Assembly (NCBI GenBank): GCA_028023455.1
Contig: JAQFVV010006255.1
Location: 6,554,501-6,618,500, forward strand
Length of the DNA stretch: 64,000 nt
Direction of reading: 5' to 3'
DNA from: Epiperipatus broadwayi
Lineage: Eukaryota > Onychophora > Udeonychophora > Euonychophora > Peripatidae
Shown: piece after piece, positions 11,551 to 23,562 of the stretch
How the letters are laid out: each line of letters opens with the position of its first letter
Numbering within the stretch: the first letter of the stretch is position 1
Notes under the pieces: generated by a model
Database searches by the model: none
Told to the model about the DNA's origin: nothing
Seen by the model: the letters and a program-made list of their open reading frames with translations, nothing else
Program-made: the position numbers and the translations under genes

Positions 11551-12618
11551 CCTTTTAATGAAAATTTTTATTTCACTTAATTTTGTTGAATGAATGAGAG
11601 TCTGGTTGTTGGGAGGATCCCCAGGGGCCTAAATCCTAGTTTTTTTGAGAGAGGGAGCTGGGATAAGGTCACTTTGATGATTGTTACCAACATTGGTTTT
11701 TCTCATTCACAAGATAGAAAAAATAACATTATTTATGGCGATTCTTTAACCTTATCATCATGAATGATTTTATCCTTGTTTTATTGCAAGATAAGCTGCA
11801 GTTTGGCCTCATGATTCTAATTGCAAGTGATTTGCCTTATTCAATTTTATTACTTCCAATGTTGTTATTGATAGGGCTGGCCTTTTGCTATTCGTGTGAT
11901 TTTTATGATGGATTAGAATAGTTTTCAGCAGAGACATTTTGAAGCTTGGATTTTTTTTCCTTGTTCTCTATAGTTTTTCCATAATTTTTCCAAAGTATTC
12001 AGGATTGCTCTCTTGTGAAGATATTTGAGGCCATTTGGAAGAACTGAACAGTAGATTGATTTAGTCCATATTTTATGTAATCTCCAAGTGCTTTCCTATT
12101 TCTCAACTTATCTACCACAAATTGGATTTCCCAATATTGTACTTCTAAAACACTATTCATATTTGAATTCTAGACTTTACAAATAATTCCTAATTGTACC
12201 TTTTAATTAAAATTTTCATTACACTCAACTTTTCTGATTGAATGAGAGAGTCTGGTTGTTGGGGGGGGGGAAGAGACCTAAATCCTGGTTCTTTTGAGGG
12301 AGAGGGTGCTGTGGGGATTGTTGCCAATGTTGATTTTCTCATTCACAAGAAAAAGAAAATGCTATTCATAGCGGTTTTAGCATTATTATTATAAATGATT
12401 TTATCCAAGTATTATTGCAAAGTAAACTACAGTTTAGCCTAATGATTTTAATTGCAAGTGATTCACCCTATTTAAATTTACTATTTCCAAAGTTGTTATC
12501 TCCAAGTGTTTTCCTATTCTCAACTTATCCATCACAAATTGGATTTCTCAATATTGCACTCCTAAATGCTACTCATATTTGAACTCTAGACTTTACAAAT
12601 AATTCCTAATTGTAACAT
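11551..12618. repeat. Direct tandem duplication of a ~650-bp segment, second copy deleted
   Basis: Copy 1 (about 11551-12197) and copy 2 (about 12198-12618) align from ACCTTTTAAT(T/G)AAAATTTT through GAATGAGAG...TCTGGTTGTTGG, CTCATTCACAAGA, GATTTTATCC, TTATTGCAAG, TTTCCAA(T/A)GTTGTTAT and CTCCAAGTG(C/T)TTTCCTAT to CTTTACAAATAATTCCTAAT. Copy 2 lacks about 210-220 bp corresponding to roughly 11866-12085. The divergence suggests an old duplication. I do not recognise the segment. Confidence 0.82.
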
Positions 12619-13975
12619 TCATTTGTCTTTGATGGTTAAGACACATCCTTTCCACATCCCTTTCCCTTTTCATATGTATCCTTCCTCTTTCACCATGTTG
12701 CTCCTGAATTTCAACCGTTCTTTGTAAACCTTTTATTTAACTATATTTGTACCTTTTTCGATGAAGAAACTTTCATCACTGAGGAAAAAAAGACTTTATT
12801 AGAAATACTTAAAGATTAAACTGTTTTTTTTTTTTCATAAACATGATTGAATAATCAGTTAAGCTCCTTTTAAGATAATGATATTTCTATTTTTTTTTAT
12901 TATTTAAAAAAATCCAGCAGATTTTCGTGTTAATTAATTTAATTTAAGATTTAATAAAATAAAAAAAAGATACTAAATGAACATTCTCAATATTAAAAAT
13001 TATTTGAAAAAAATATATATTAATATTTGTAGTTTAAATTTCTATCATCTTTTCAGTAAATTTAATTCATTAACAGTTCTCTATTATTAATTACTTCCAA
13101 TTGATGAAATATTACTAAAAATAGAAATGATTTTTTTCTTTAAATTCATAGAAAGTAAAGGTCTATCCCACAATCATTCAAAGAGAAATAGCAACAAAAA
13201 AGATATTATTCACCAGATCAGTTAATTTTTGTTTGATAAGTGGTTAAGTTTTTTTCTCTCATGTTTTATTACTTAGCTAAGAAAACTGGATACTCATTTA
13301 TTAATCTATAAGTTGATGGCTAACTGGGTTGATTATTGGCTGACTACCTGAAAAAATATATATATAAGCTGGTAATCATCTCACTTAAGACAGATTATAA
13401 TTTTAGATAAGGATCTAACAAGTAGATGCACTGATCAATTTATTTGACAATATCAATATATATTAAAATTAAAATCTTCAATAATTTTATAGCATCTAGT
13501 GACCTTCTCACTTTGACAAAAATAATTAGCTTATTTTCAAATCATATTGCCTGTGTGTATATATGAAAGAGAGTTTGAGCATTGTGAAATTATCTGCAGT
13601 GAGTTTCTGTAAAAGTGAAGGAAATTTTTTCATGGAGTTTTAAAAGTAATCTTTGTGATTCTATGAATTTGTGAATATTGAAAACATGTTGAACAAAAGC
13701 TCCCTCTATAGATAATTTCGTTGTCCCTTTATTTATTTTTCATTTTATATAAATAGCTTAATAGGGCCAGTAAGAAAAAATATATATATACAGAATGTAG
13801 TTTATAAATAATTTTCATTTATAAAAATTACAGTATATACTGTTTATGCAGAAATCTGAACATGCAATATTGTATGCAAAATGAGATTATTAGAGGATAT
13901 AAATAAAAACAAAGGAAGGTGTACTGAAAATTGATCTAAGATGTTGTCAATGCATTAATTAAATGTATATGTGCA
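12619..13975. other. AT-rich sequence, nothing recognised
   Basis: No supported feature; only short A and T runs and small AT microsatellites. Confidence 0.5.
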
Positions 13976-13979
13976 TGCT

Positions 13980-14420
13980 TGATTCTTTTTGTATCATCAT
14001 TTTCATCCATTATCAGACCACTGCAGGATGAAAGTCACTCCAAGTTAATCCATCTTCTGCAATCTCTAGCCTCTCTCTCTCTTCTCCACATTACTCCTAT
14101 ACACTTTTTTATTTCATTCATACAACTCACATGTGGTCTCTTTTTAGGTCTTTTAGTCTTTTGAAATCCAGTTAAGATTTTAATTATTCATCTATTAATA
14201 TCTCTTCTAGCAGTATGCCCAGACTCCACTTCAGTTTCTTAATTCTTTAGATGATGTTATTAGCATCTGTTTGTATTCTTACCCATATATTTCTTTTTCG
14301 ATCTCTTTTTGTTACTTATAACATGTATCTCTTCATACTTTTTTGAGTGATCTGAAGTGACTCTATTGCTCTTCTGTTAAGTATCCAAGTCTCAGATCCG
14401 TAAACAAAAACTAGTAAAAC
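13980..14420 (-). repeat. Possible LINE-derived fragment
   Basis: The segment has less extreme composition than its surroundings, and motifs such as CAGACCACTGCAGGATGAAA and CTCATACTTTTTTGAGTGATC recall 3' parts of common invertebrate non-LTR elements. Its last part (GTCTCAGATCCGTAAACAAA then CTAGTAAAAC) is repeated in degenerate form near 17920-17970. No frame is preserved. Assignment is by resemblance only. Confidence 0.35.
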
Positions 14421-15104
14421 ACAAAATAATAGAACCAAATTTCAATAATCAGAAAATTACTAAAATGTTAATTTATTTCAAGTTACAGAAAATATCTTAT
14501 TTAAACAAGTATGATACAATTAAAGTAAGATTAAATTAATTTGAAAAAATGTTTTGAATTTTAAAATATTTAAAAAATAAATGTTAATAAAAAAAGTTTT
14601 TTTTTTTTTAAGTGTTAAACAAATTAAATACTTTATGAAAGGTTAATAATCTTTTTAATGATAATTTATTAACGCCAACCTAGCTTGAATAATTTCAAAA
14701 ATCCTTTTTAATTGCTTTATTATGAAATTGCACCTACTTCCTATTTTTAAAACACCTTTAATAATTAAAGGAAGAGAACAAATCAATTATTAAAAAAAGC
14801 CTGAAGTCTTAAAAATAATCTTTTTTTCAAAGAGAAGATCATGAATATAAAATTTTTAATTCGGGGTTTTAATTCTAACCAGTTTAAAATATATTCTGAC
14901 AACTTTTATTTCCTATTATGACTTACTGACAAATATATTATTACACATATTAGAAAAATTTTAACTTCTTAAAATCAATTATTTCATTTTAATTGTAAGT
15001 GCGAGTTTTTAAAGCTATTTTTATTCTAACCTTTTTATATGTAATTGAAGCAAATTCTTAAGTAGATCTAATAATGAATAATATTTCTGTTATGTAATTT
15101 TCAT
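14421..15104. other. AT-rich sequence, nothing recognised
   Basis: No supported feature. Confidence 0.5.
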
Positions 15105-15361
15105 TGCGTCACTCTCACGCTAGGTAAGAACTGGTCGCTATCCGTTTTTAACTGTAGTAATTTGCTATCTATATATACACAGACATGTAAAAGAAAATAT
15201 GGTCTGGGCCAACTGATGAATGATGGGCTAGCATAAAACCTGCATTTTGGAGATCATACATTTTTTCCACAGGTCTTTGATTATATGTATGTGATTACAT
15301 TCCTCCACAAGGTGTTAAAAGAGGATAGAAACCAGTCTTTATTTTGCGTGAGAGTGATGTA
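15105..15361. mobile_element. 257-bp foldback MITE
   Basis: Inverted ends of about 45-50 bp align without gaps: CACTCTCACGC at 15110-15120 with GCGTGAGAGTG at 15346-15356, and ACTGGTCGCTATCC (from 15130) with GGATAGAAACCAGT (to 15336). The middle is unique, with no frame. The size and long terminal inverted repeats fit a non-autonomous DNA transposon. No clear target duplication was found, so the superfamily is not assigned. Confidence 0.72.
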
Positions 15362-15769
15362 GTAAAAATTATACTACAGAAATATTATCATTATTAAATA
15401 ATCTCTAGTCTAATGAATGATTAATAAAAATTATCAATATTTTACGTAGATCTATCTGCTTTTTAAAAAACTTTTTTTGTTTTGTATTATTACATTTTTC
15501 AGATTAAATTATTTCAAGTTTCTAATAATATAATATTGCTATTAAAAATTCAATTCTTTTTTTTTAATTCATTAGAAAAGTTGGGTATACTGTGATATAT
15601 ATATATAATACTACAATACTAGCTAAAAAGCAAAATTTTATTAAAATTCTTCAACCATGGTTTCTCTATTAATAAATAGATCTTTTCAAGTAAAATTCAG
15701 CTAAACATATATGTTGATTTTTTAAAGAGTAGTGTTATTAATAATTTTTCTATTTCTTTAAAATTATTT
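15362..15769. other. AT-rich sequence, nothing recognised
   Basis: No supported feature. Confidence 0.45.
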
Positions 15770-16665
15770 GTTAAAAATGTTGATGATCTATGTTTTGTTT
15801 TGTTTTTTTTTTTGTATAAAGGAAGCTAAATTAAAGAATCTAGATGATATATTGAATGCTTTTTATTCTAATATTAAATTTACTATTGAGAGAGGTACAT
15901 CTGAATTTGTTAAAGTTTCTAGATTTAAGTATTAATAAAGTTGATATTTTATTTTGTAGTCATTTTATTAAAGCAAAAATTTAAGAAATATGATAACTTT
16001 TTACTCATAAGAAACTTCCTGTATTGAATTTTTGTTATAGGAATAGAAGGTTTAATAATTTTAAAAATAATAATTATATTCAGAGGAATCAATTTGCTTC
16101 TGACTATACTGAATTAGGACATAATCATGAATTTATTAGGAATATTATATTTAATAAAAATATCTATAGATCTGTTAATAATAAAGATTTAATTGTTACT
16201 GAGAATAGAGTTTATTTCTTTGCCATATAAGTCATCAATTAGTAAATTGATTTATAAGAATAGTTTTTATTGGGTGGTATGAAAGTGGCCTCAAAGAAAG
16301 GCCTAAATTTAAATTCATTACTAAATAGTTTAAAACAGTCAATTGATTGCAAATCTATTCCTGGAGTAGTTTATGAGATTCCTCGCAGTAGTCATAAAAT
16401 TTATATAGGTCAGAATAAATTAAGTCTTAATAAATGAGTTAAAGTTCATAAGAATCCAATTAAAAATCGATACTATAACTCAGCTTTGTATATTCATGAA
16501 CTGAATACAGGTCATAAAATATTATTTGTCAATGCAGAGGTTATCTTTTATGAAAAAAGTGAAGTGAAAAAAAGAGTAAAAGAATCTTTGATGATAAAAT
16601 TTTTTAAATCTGAGGCCATCAATCTCAAGAAGACATCCTTTGATGTTAAAGAAAGTTGGTTTTTT
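15770..16665 (+). pseudogene. Decayed PLE: RT C-terminal part and GIY-YIG endonuclease
   Basis: Several frames together spell a PLE tail. FVKNVDDLCFV (from about 15769) is RT motif C with VDD kept. LKNLDDILNAFYSNIKFTIERG follows after a frameshift inside a T-run. A basic linker (YTELGHNHEFIRNIIFNKN) is open at 16024-16230. The endonuclease (VVYEIPRSSHKIYIGQNKLS, then ALYIHELNTGHKILFVNAEV) covers about 16361-16660, with the YIG triad and TGHKI motif visible and an in-frame TGA between them. Upstream RT motifs are gone. Sequence differs clearly from the 7.2-kb copy, so this is another PLE family or a much older copy. Confidence 0.78.
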
Positions 16666-17435
16666 AAGGGAATAATGGGCAATCTATTTAAAATCATATA
16701 TATATATACACACACATGTATGTTTAGTTGAATTTCATCTGACAAGGTATTTGTTAGTAGATGAAACCCTGGTTGTGGAAGAATTTTAATAAAATTTTGT
16801 TTTTTGGATAATACTGGAATGTTATATGAATTTCTGTTTTATTTATAACTACTAGTATAGCATTGGGCAATATTTAATTTTTATGATAGATATATATATG
16901 ATATAAAGTGCAGAAATGTATCATATCTGGATGTGATTGTTCCATGAAGTATTTATATTTATAAATATTACATATTTGATCAGCAGTAAAAAATCATTTA
17001 CATGAGATTAAAATTATTAGTATTTATCACTATTAATCTAAATATGAAATTAATATTTTAACCAAGTGATTTTCAGTTATTATTCTTAGTGGCAGTTTTT
17101 ATTGCTTTCTACATTATTAACACATTCTTATTTCAACATTTTTACATCATATACTTTAATTAGCTCTTTAAATAATAAAATACAAAAAAAAATATATTGC
17201 AACAGTGTTTAGTTTAATATTTAAGTTATTTAATATTATCTTATTTTTCAAACATTATCAGTATACTACAAAATTTAAGTCTTTCCAACTTTAAGCACTT
17301 CTATTTTTATCTTTTTTTCACATTATTCCACCACATTTTTTTGACTTATTTATCCATTTCACATATATTATTTTAAATCTCTTAGTAATAATAACAAGTC
17401 AGATGTCACATGACTTATATATAGCTTGCACTTAC
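16666..17435. other. AT-rich sequence, nothing firm
   Basis: A weak hairpin (TTTCATC ... GATGAAA, about 16733-16769) lies where a PLE 3' ribozyme might be expected, but it lacks a CTGANGA core. Otherwise nothing recognised. Confidence 0.4.
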
Positions 17436-17722
17436 AAATATGCAAAATTAAGAGTGTGCTAATAGCTCTAAACAAGCTTCTTTTTTTTATTTATGATAAA
17501 TGCTACTACAATTAACTTTTAGATAAATGCTTTACTTGAGTTGGTTTTTTAAATCTAATGTCCCAACTCCTCACTGAAGAGACCCATAGGTCGAAACCGG
17601 TCTGGGGATGGGGACAATCCAAGATAAAAATGATTTCAATGTCTTCTCTTGTAATAGCATTTGTCATAAAAAAAAAAAAAGCTTGTTTAGAGCTATTAGC
17701 ACACTCTTAATTTTACATATTT
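17436..17722. mobile_element. Foldback element carrying a hammerhead ribozyme
   Basis: A 287-bp element with 43-bp inverted ends (17436-17478 and 17680-17722, aligned without gaps: AGAGTGTGCTAATAGCTCTA and its complement). A second paired block lies inside (TTTATGATAAATGCTACTAC / GTAATAGCATTTGTCATAAA). The unpaired apex holds one plus-strand hammerhead. No target duplication is evident. Sequence outside the ribozyme core is unrelated to the 1.7-kb and 23.4-kb elements, so this is a different family. Confidence 0.8.
17560..17616 (+). ncRNA. Type I hammerhead ribozyme with extended stem I
   Basis: Core: TCCTCA (17568-17573), CTGAAGA (17574-17580), stem II GACC-CATA-GGTC (17581-17592), GAAAC (17593-17597), 2-nt CG loop, GTC (17600-17602), TGGGGA (17603-17608). 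Stem I continues beyond a small internal loop with five perfect pairs, GTCCC (17560-17564) with GGGAC (17611-17615), giving the bulged stem I typical of active type I hammerheads. All catalytic positions match the consensus. This is the best ribozyme candidate in the window. Confidence 0.88.
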
Positions 17723-18807
17723 AAATCTCTTACAATTTTTTGGGAATTAGTTTAGTATTTCAGTTATTTGCATGTTGTTATCTACTTTAGTGGTATATTC
17801 AAGGATAATATTGAAACTTATATTTGTTCTCTCATACATGCATTTCATTTTTGATTCCACTTTGTTAATCCCAACACATCTCTTTCTATATTATACTATG
17901 TGATTCAAGTCTTCATATTATTCTTTTTAGTATCAAAGTCTTGTATTCATAAATAAACACTAGTAAAATATCTTATTTAAAAAGATTTGTTTTCAAACAT
18001 ATGAGCATTTTTTTAATATTAAATTATTTATATTAAAAGTACTCAATTAATTTTATAATTTCATGGGTTGTGTTCTCATTTGTATCAAAATTTTATCAAG
18101 ATATTTATAGTTGTTATTTTTTTTTTCATTTCATTGTAATAAATCTTTATAATCTCTTTTTGTTTTGAAAATCTACTTAATATTCCACTGTGGTCTATTA
18201 ACTTGTTTACATCACTAGCTGTTGTATGATTTTTTAAACGATTGAAGTATGATTTTTTAAAGGTCTAAAGCAATTTATCTGAAACATCTAGCTGACTTAA
18301 ACAATATCCATACATTTTTATTTTTTTCATTTTTAACTATAAATTATTTTTCATATAATTACTGTAAAAATTTTGAAAACATAGAATTAACCTAGTATAT
18401 ACCCTTTCTAATGCTAAACTTATTGTCTTGTGTAATCATTGCCTAATGACAAATGTGTTTTAAAAATTTGAGCATATCCCAGATCTCTGTCATAATATTC
18501 TAAAAGTTCAGCAGAAATGAGTATGAATTCAAATAATTATCATCATTATTATAAACAATTGTTGTAAATGAGTACAGCTATTTTAACTCTGAAACAAAAA
18601 AATACAATAAAATTCAATATTCAAACAAAGAAAAAAAATTAGCATCATAATAGCTATGCATGTTTGTAAAGATTAAAAATATGATGATATAAACAAACAA
18701 TCCTCCTTTCTTCCTATTTTATCTCTCACTATAATCTTTTTTTTTAAAAAAAAAACAAAACAACTTTTATACTTTTTTCAATGGAAGCATATCGTTTCTA
18801 CAAATAA
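17723..18807. other. AT-rich sequence, nothing firm
   Basis: A short stretch near 17920-17970 resembles the end of the 13.98-14.42 kb fragment. Nothing else is supported. Confidence 0.45.
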
Positions 18808-18855
18808 TTTTATTTTACAGTTTCGATTGCTTGGCAGTCTTCATCAGAGCTATAA
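18808..18855 (-). ncRNA. Hammerhead-like relic
   Basis: On the minus strand: CTGATGA (complement of 18841-18847), a stem II of GACTGC/GCAATC around CAA with one mismatch, GAAAC (complement of 18820-18824), then TGTA. Stem III has only a 1-nt loop where related copies have 2 nt, and stem I pairing is weak. The layout resembles the PLE 3' relics at 6.13 and 8.76 kb. Probably a degenerate solo ribozyme end; no PLE frame adjoins it. Confidence 0.45.
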
Positions 18856-20604
18856 AATATTTAAATATATATGACTACATTGAAAACAATATATTATACT
18901 ATATGTACAAATTTTATATTTTAATTACAATTATATAATATATACTTTTATAATAATTAAGTTAAAAAATCATAAAATGTTTAAATATTAGCAAAATAAC
19001 AAAGTTGTACTAATATATTCTCACAACCATTTTTTTGCCTATTACAAATAGACTTTCTCAATTATATTCATTTTAAATTTATATTTTACTGTTTTACTTA
19101 ATATCTGTTGTATACTATTTTGTCTTAAATTATACTAATGATTTTATATTTCTTTGCATTTAATTAAAAAAGAACAAATTGTATTGTAATTTCAGTGAAC
19201 CATATTTAATTATTCAGAATTGTTTTTCATACTTTAGAGTTTAGACATAGAAAGTTTAAATCTGAAAATCTATACATTTGGAAAAGTTGTTTTAACTAGA
19301 TTGAGAAAAATAAAAACTAGATTAAACTAACTCTTTTAATTGCCGTGTCTGCTTAAACTTTTTGTAATATTTAATTATTATTATTATTTACAAAAGTAGC
19401 AGTTATTTAATACATTTCTTATTATTATCATTAACATTATAATGTAAGTTAAGATTTATATTAGCATCAGTTCATCTTATATAATCATGAGAGACTTAGA
19501 ACGTGTTGAATTATTTGCACGAAGTATAATAATATAAATAAAACTTTTGCTTTAGTTAAATAATAATTAAAATTAGTTATATCACTTTCTATGTAATTAT
19601 CCCTGCATTTAGATAGAGACCGTCAGTGTTATTTGGCTTAAAAATACAGTTTGCGATAAATTTAAAATATATAAAATTGTTTTGATTTGTAAAAATATAA
19701 AATTCTATATCGTCAATATTTCTACTTTTTTAAATGGAGATTATTCGCAACTTATATATTTTTCTTATCTTAGTTTTTACTTTTTATTTTCGTAAAACAT
19801 ATCTAATCTGCGCAGCAGTATTGAATAAAAAAGATATTGTAGTGACACCAAATGAATAGTAATTTATTTACAAATAATATTACTTTTGTTTTTTCTCTTA
19901 GGTCATTTTTTCTTATTGTTTTTTATTTATCTTGTTTTTCTCACTTATATTAGTGTAGGACTTAAGCTTCTCATGACATTGGATTTCTCTATGCATTAAC
20001 TATAATAATAGTATCCTATGTTTGTGTGATCATATTTTCATCCTTTTACATACACAATATTTTTAACATTGTTAATTTTTTAATTACAAGTGTCAAATTT
20101 ACTCCACCCACAATTTTAATACTAACCACCATAGATCAATATATTAATGGTTATCACTAATTATTTATTAAACTAAAGATTGTTTCTAATCCAGATATAA
20201 ATTTTAGACCTCAGTTAAAGAATGTATCTGATTTTTTAAAATTAAAAACATACATGGAATTTCTTATTTTTCTCTATCCCATGCATAATATTTTTATAAA
20301 TATATTAAACAACCTTTACACCACCATACACTCTTTTCAAATCATAATATTTTTGTATACACATATGTATAAATATATAAAGTATACAAAGTCTTTAGAG
20401 TGCAGATCTTATTGTGCAATACAATCAATAGAGAGTCATTTTGGAAAGTTACTTTGCATGCTTGGGCAACTGTATTAAAGATTTCTCTGTTTCACAAACT
20501 TCTGTGCTGTAGAATTATTTTTTGTGCAATAATAAAATTATAACATTTGTAACAATAATGGTGACCCAATAGAAGATTGGATTGTAAGGAAATTCTTTTT
20601 TAAA
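18856..20604. other. AT-rich sequence with a segment shared with 47.9 kb
   Basis: About 90 bp near 20145-20225 (CACTAATTATTTATTA then CTAATCCAGATA(T/A)AAA) recur near 47960-48035. Both lie upstream of RTE-like LINE remains and may be part of that element's 5' region. The rest is unrecognised. Confidence 0.5.
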
Positions 20605-20870
20605 AAATAGAACTACATTGAATGTGAGAACTTTGCCTGATGTTGGTGGATTCTTCAAATCACGAATGTAAAACAGCACTTGTGACCCAAGTGTTGTCAA
20701 GTTTTAACACTGATATAGTTGCTCTTAGAGAAACACATTCTTCCAGTGTAATAAAGTTTAATTGAACATACAGATGATTATAAGTTTTTTGGAAAGGTAG
20801 GTAATTGAGTAAAAGAAAATGGCATGGTATCAAAATTCTTGTATGATGTTTTAATTTAGAGTATTCCATT
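20605..20870 (+). pseudogene. RTE-like LINE endonuclease N-terminus, decayed
   Basis: Plus-strand pieces give TTLNVRTLPDVGG, then after a frameshift KTALVTQVLSSFNTDIVALR and ETH, then after stops FWKGR, LSKRKWHGIKIL. These match the start of apurinic-endonuclease-like domains in RTE-type LINEs: NVRTL, the DI-ALSETR strand containing the catalytic glutamate, and the FYWSGK-type block. Conserved order and spacing make the match convincing despite the damage. The rest of the LINE is not found downstream. Open frames on the minus strand across this interval are shadows. Confidence 0.68.
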
Positions 20871-21788
20871 TTTGGAATTTCTAGATGTAGAATGCAATGA
20901 TATTTAGCATCTTAAAATCTAATATTAAATTCAAAAAGGTTTTGTAGATTTTAATGAATGCATCAGTAAACCATGTTCTACCATTATTAAAAGTATTGCT
21001 GTTAGTTCTGAAAACTCAAATGGCTTATTTGTTATTGAATTTTAATGCACAATATATTTCATGACTAAAATGATGATAGAATTAAACAAAATAGTTTCTA
21101 TTTTACACATATTAGTAAAAAATTTAATTTTTTATTCAATACAAACAAAGCTTTTCATGCTAAGTTTTAAAAGCTGTTCAAAACTAAAATTTCCAATTTG
21201 AATTTTCAGTTTGTCTTGTTACTGAGATATGGAATTGTGTTAATAATAGTGTATTGTGACTATGAATTATTTTTACAAAATAACTTTATTAAAAAAACAT
21301 GTGGCATTTTCTTTTTGGCTTGATAATAAAATGAAAGTACAGTATTGATGTGCTAAGTTCAAAACTATTGGAATTTTTTTAGAAATATATGAACCTCATA
21401 AAGCATTCTTCTCTCATTGTAAATTATAATAATGAAATGAATAAAAAACACTGCAGGAATTATCATGAAAATATCATTGTTATTTACTGCAGCAAAAGTA
21501 CTTTTAAACTTTTTTTTTTTTAAAAAAAGATTGATTTTAATCATACATGTTTGGTTGATAGAGATAAGTGTGGTTTTAAAATAACAATCTCTGGTTTTTG
21601 TTGCCAGGTAAATACTGTACAAGAAAAGTGATGCATCAGACATATGGATTTTATATGCCTTTTATTGATTTAATCAAGTCATTTGAATCAATTGAGAAGA
21701 ACGTTTATTCAGCTGTTAATATATGATGGTATGAAAGAGCACGTTATTACTGGAAATAAAATTTAAATATAAATTCTAACTTTAATTA
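20871..21788. other. AT-rich sequence, nothing recognised
   Basis: No supported feature. Confidence 0.45.
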
Positions 21789-21933
21789 CTATTTTTATAA
21801 TACATCACATGATCACCATTTCTTATGCTAGCACATAACTGTTATTATGCACAAGCCCTCTGGCATCCATTGATTACTCTGGTTGGCACTGAGTGACACT
21901 ACTGTATGGATAGTTTTGCCTATTTTTATAATA
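21789..21933. mobile_element. 117-bp derivative of the hammerhead element with 14-bp TSD
   Basis: Element 21803-21919 lies between perfect 14-bp direct repeats CTATTTTTATAATA (21789-21802, 21920-21933). It joins the outer left end of the 1.7-kb element (ATCACATGATCACCAT ... TAACTGTTATTA) directly to its outer right-arm sequence (TGCACAAGCC, CTGGCATCCATTGATTA, GGATAGTTTTGC). Both ribozyme arms are missing. The target duplication shows that this short form inserted as such, or lost its centre later without harm to the ends. Confidence 0.8.
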
Positions 21934-22038
21934 GTGGTTTTTGATTTTTTTTTATAAATATTTTTATGAATTTGGACTCTTGATGCAATATAGATTTAAA
22001 GCAACTTATTAAAATCAAAAATTTACATCTTTTTGAAT

Positions 22039-22200
22039 TATTTACTGAGGCTATAACCTCGACAATATGCGTATAAAATGCGATAGCAGGGACCTCTACA
22101 GGCGTTTTAACCACAAGCTTATGCTATGGAAGAAAAGAGGGGACCATCCTTGCTATCACATTTTATACGCATATTGTCGAGGTTATAGCCTCAGTAAATA
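22039..22200. mobile_element. 158-bp MITE with 48-bp inverted ends and TA duplication
   Basis: The terminal inverted repeats begin TTTACTGAGGCTATAACCTC (from 22041) and are matched by the complement ending at 22198, with only one mismatch over about 48 bp. The dinucleotide TA flanks both sides (22039-22040, 22199-22200). A TA duplication is typical of Tc1/mariner-type elements. The core is about 60 bp with no frame. Confidence 0.82.
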
Positions 22201-23431
22201 TTACTTACGTAATCAATGTGCGTTTAATAAATTTATAATTACAATCTTTTTGAATTGTAGATTTATAATATGCTGTCATTTCAAAATATAATTTTTAGAT
22301 ATTCATAATGATTGGAATGCACTTAAAAATACAACTGATTTATGAACCCAGGATAAAGAAAAACATTTCAGAAACTTTTGGTTTTGCTATCATGAGAATA
22401 TAAATCATTTATTGTATGGAAATGAGACATAGACTTATACTAATACAACATAAACACATTGCAAATTTTTGTTTAAGAATGTTCAATATTATTCTCATAA
22501 ACAGTATCAAAACACAATACAATATGTTCTTCAGTCTCTGGGTTTAGGAAATTGTAAAAGTAAATCTTCAAGAGATTAGTTTATATGAAACAGATATTTT
22601 AGAAAATATTATATCATAAATTTAGGTTTGATTTTCATGAAAGAAATAGTTCCCATTTTTGTTAACTCAGGGATATTCTCTAGAATATGATGGGATAGAA
22701 TGCAAAAAAAAAAGATTTATAATCAGATAAATTGTTAAACATTTTCAGAAAAAAAGTTTGTAGTAACCATAATTTAAAGACAATGCCATAAGATATCAAA
22801 TAAATAGACTAAAGTACAAGAGTGGGACATATGTAGGTATAAATGGTTCTTACTTTTAATCAGCATCATCACCTACATTTCAAAAGCTAACAGAATCTTA
22901 CTTATATAGTAAAGATGTTAATTACGTTATAAAAAATATCATGATACATTTATTAAATGTACTATTCTACCATGAACATGCACCTACACACACATTCCAG
23001 TATGAAAGAAATATCCCTGTGTAATGTAATTACAAAGAAATGACTTGTTCAAATCCCCAGCTACATAAAATAATGTTAAAAAAAGTAGGAGAAAGTATCA
23101 ATGGGTTTAGATGACTAAATAAAAATTAATTAAAAACACACATTGTTTGTATGCATAGATATTTATTACTACTGCTTTTTATTTGATGATCTTTTAGTTA
23201 GCTTCTCTGGAAGTCAAGTAATGTTTATGTACCATAGAGATAGGTGATTACAACAGTATCAATTTTTTATTATTGTTGCAGATTAATTAATATAGAAGTT
23301 TCTAGCCTTAAAATCTTCACTTTTTATCAAAGACCTAAACACATTATACTTTTATGACTTAGTTATAGTAACTACATTTGTAAAAGAAGTTTTATCAAAA
23401 GATATTAACTATATTTTCACTTACAGAAATC
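22201..23431. other. AT-rich sequence, nothing firm
   Basis: A box-B-like GTTCAAATCCCC occurs at about 23049, but no matching box A is visible upstream. Nothing else is supported. Confidence 0.45.
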
Positions 23432-23562
23432 TAGAAATCTGGCTAAAACAGGCAAAACTCACTATATATATATATATATATTGCCACACACAGCAAGCTA
23501 GAGTAATCAATGGATGCCAGAAGGCTTGTGCATAAAATCCCCATCTAATGCCTACTCATCCA

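Noticed and set aside
15205-15336. CTGATGAATGATGGGC and GAAACCAGTC in one foldback
   Set aside because: The two are over 100 bases apart with no stem II joining them; the GAAACCAGTC lies in the inverted arm and is explained by the MITE pairing.
23040-23060. GTTCAAATCCCC as a tRNA or SINE box B
   Set aside because: No box A was found at the expected distance.
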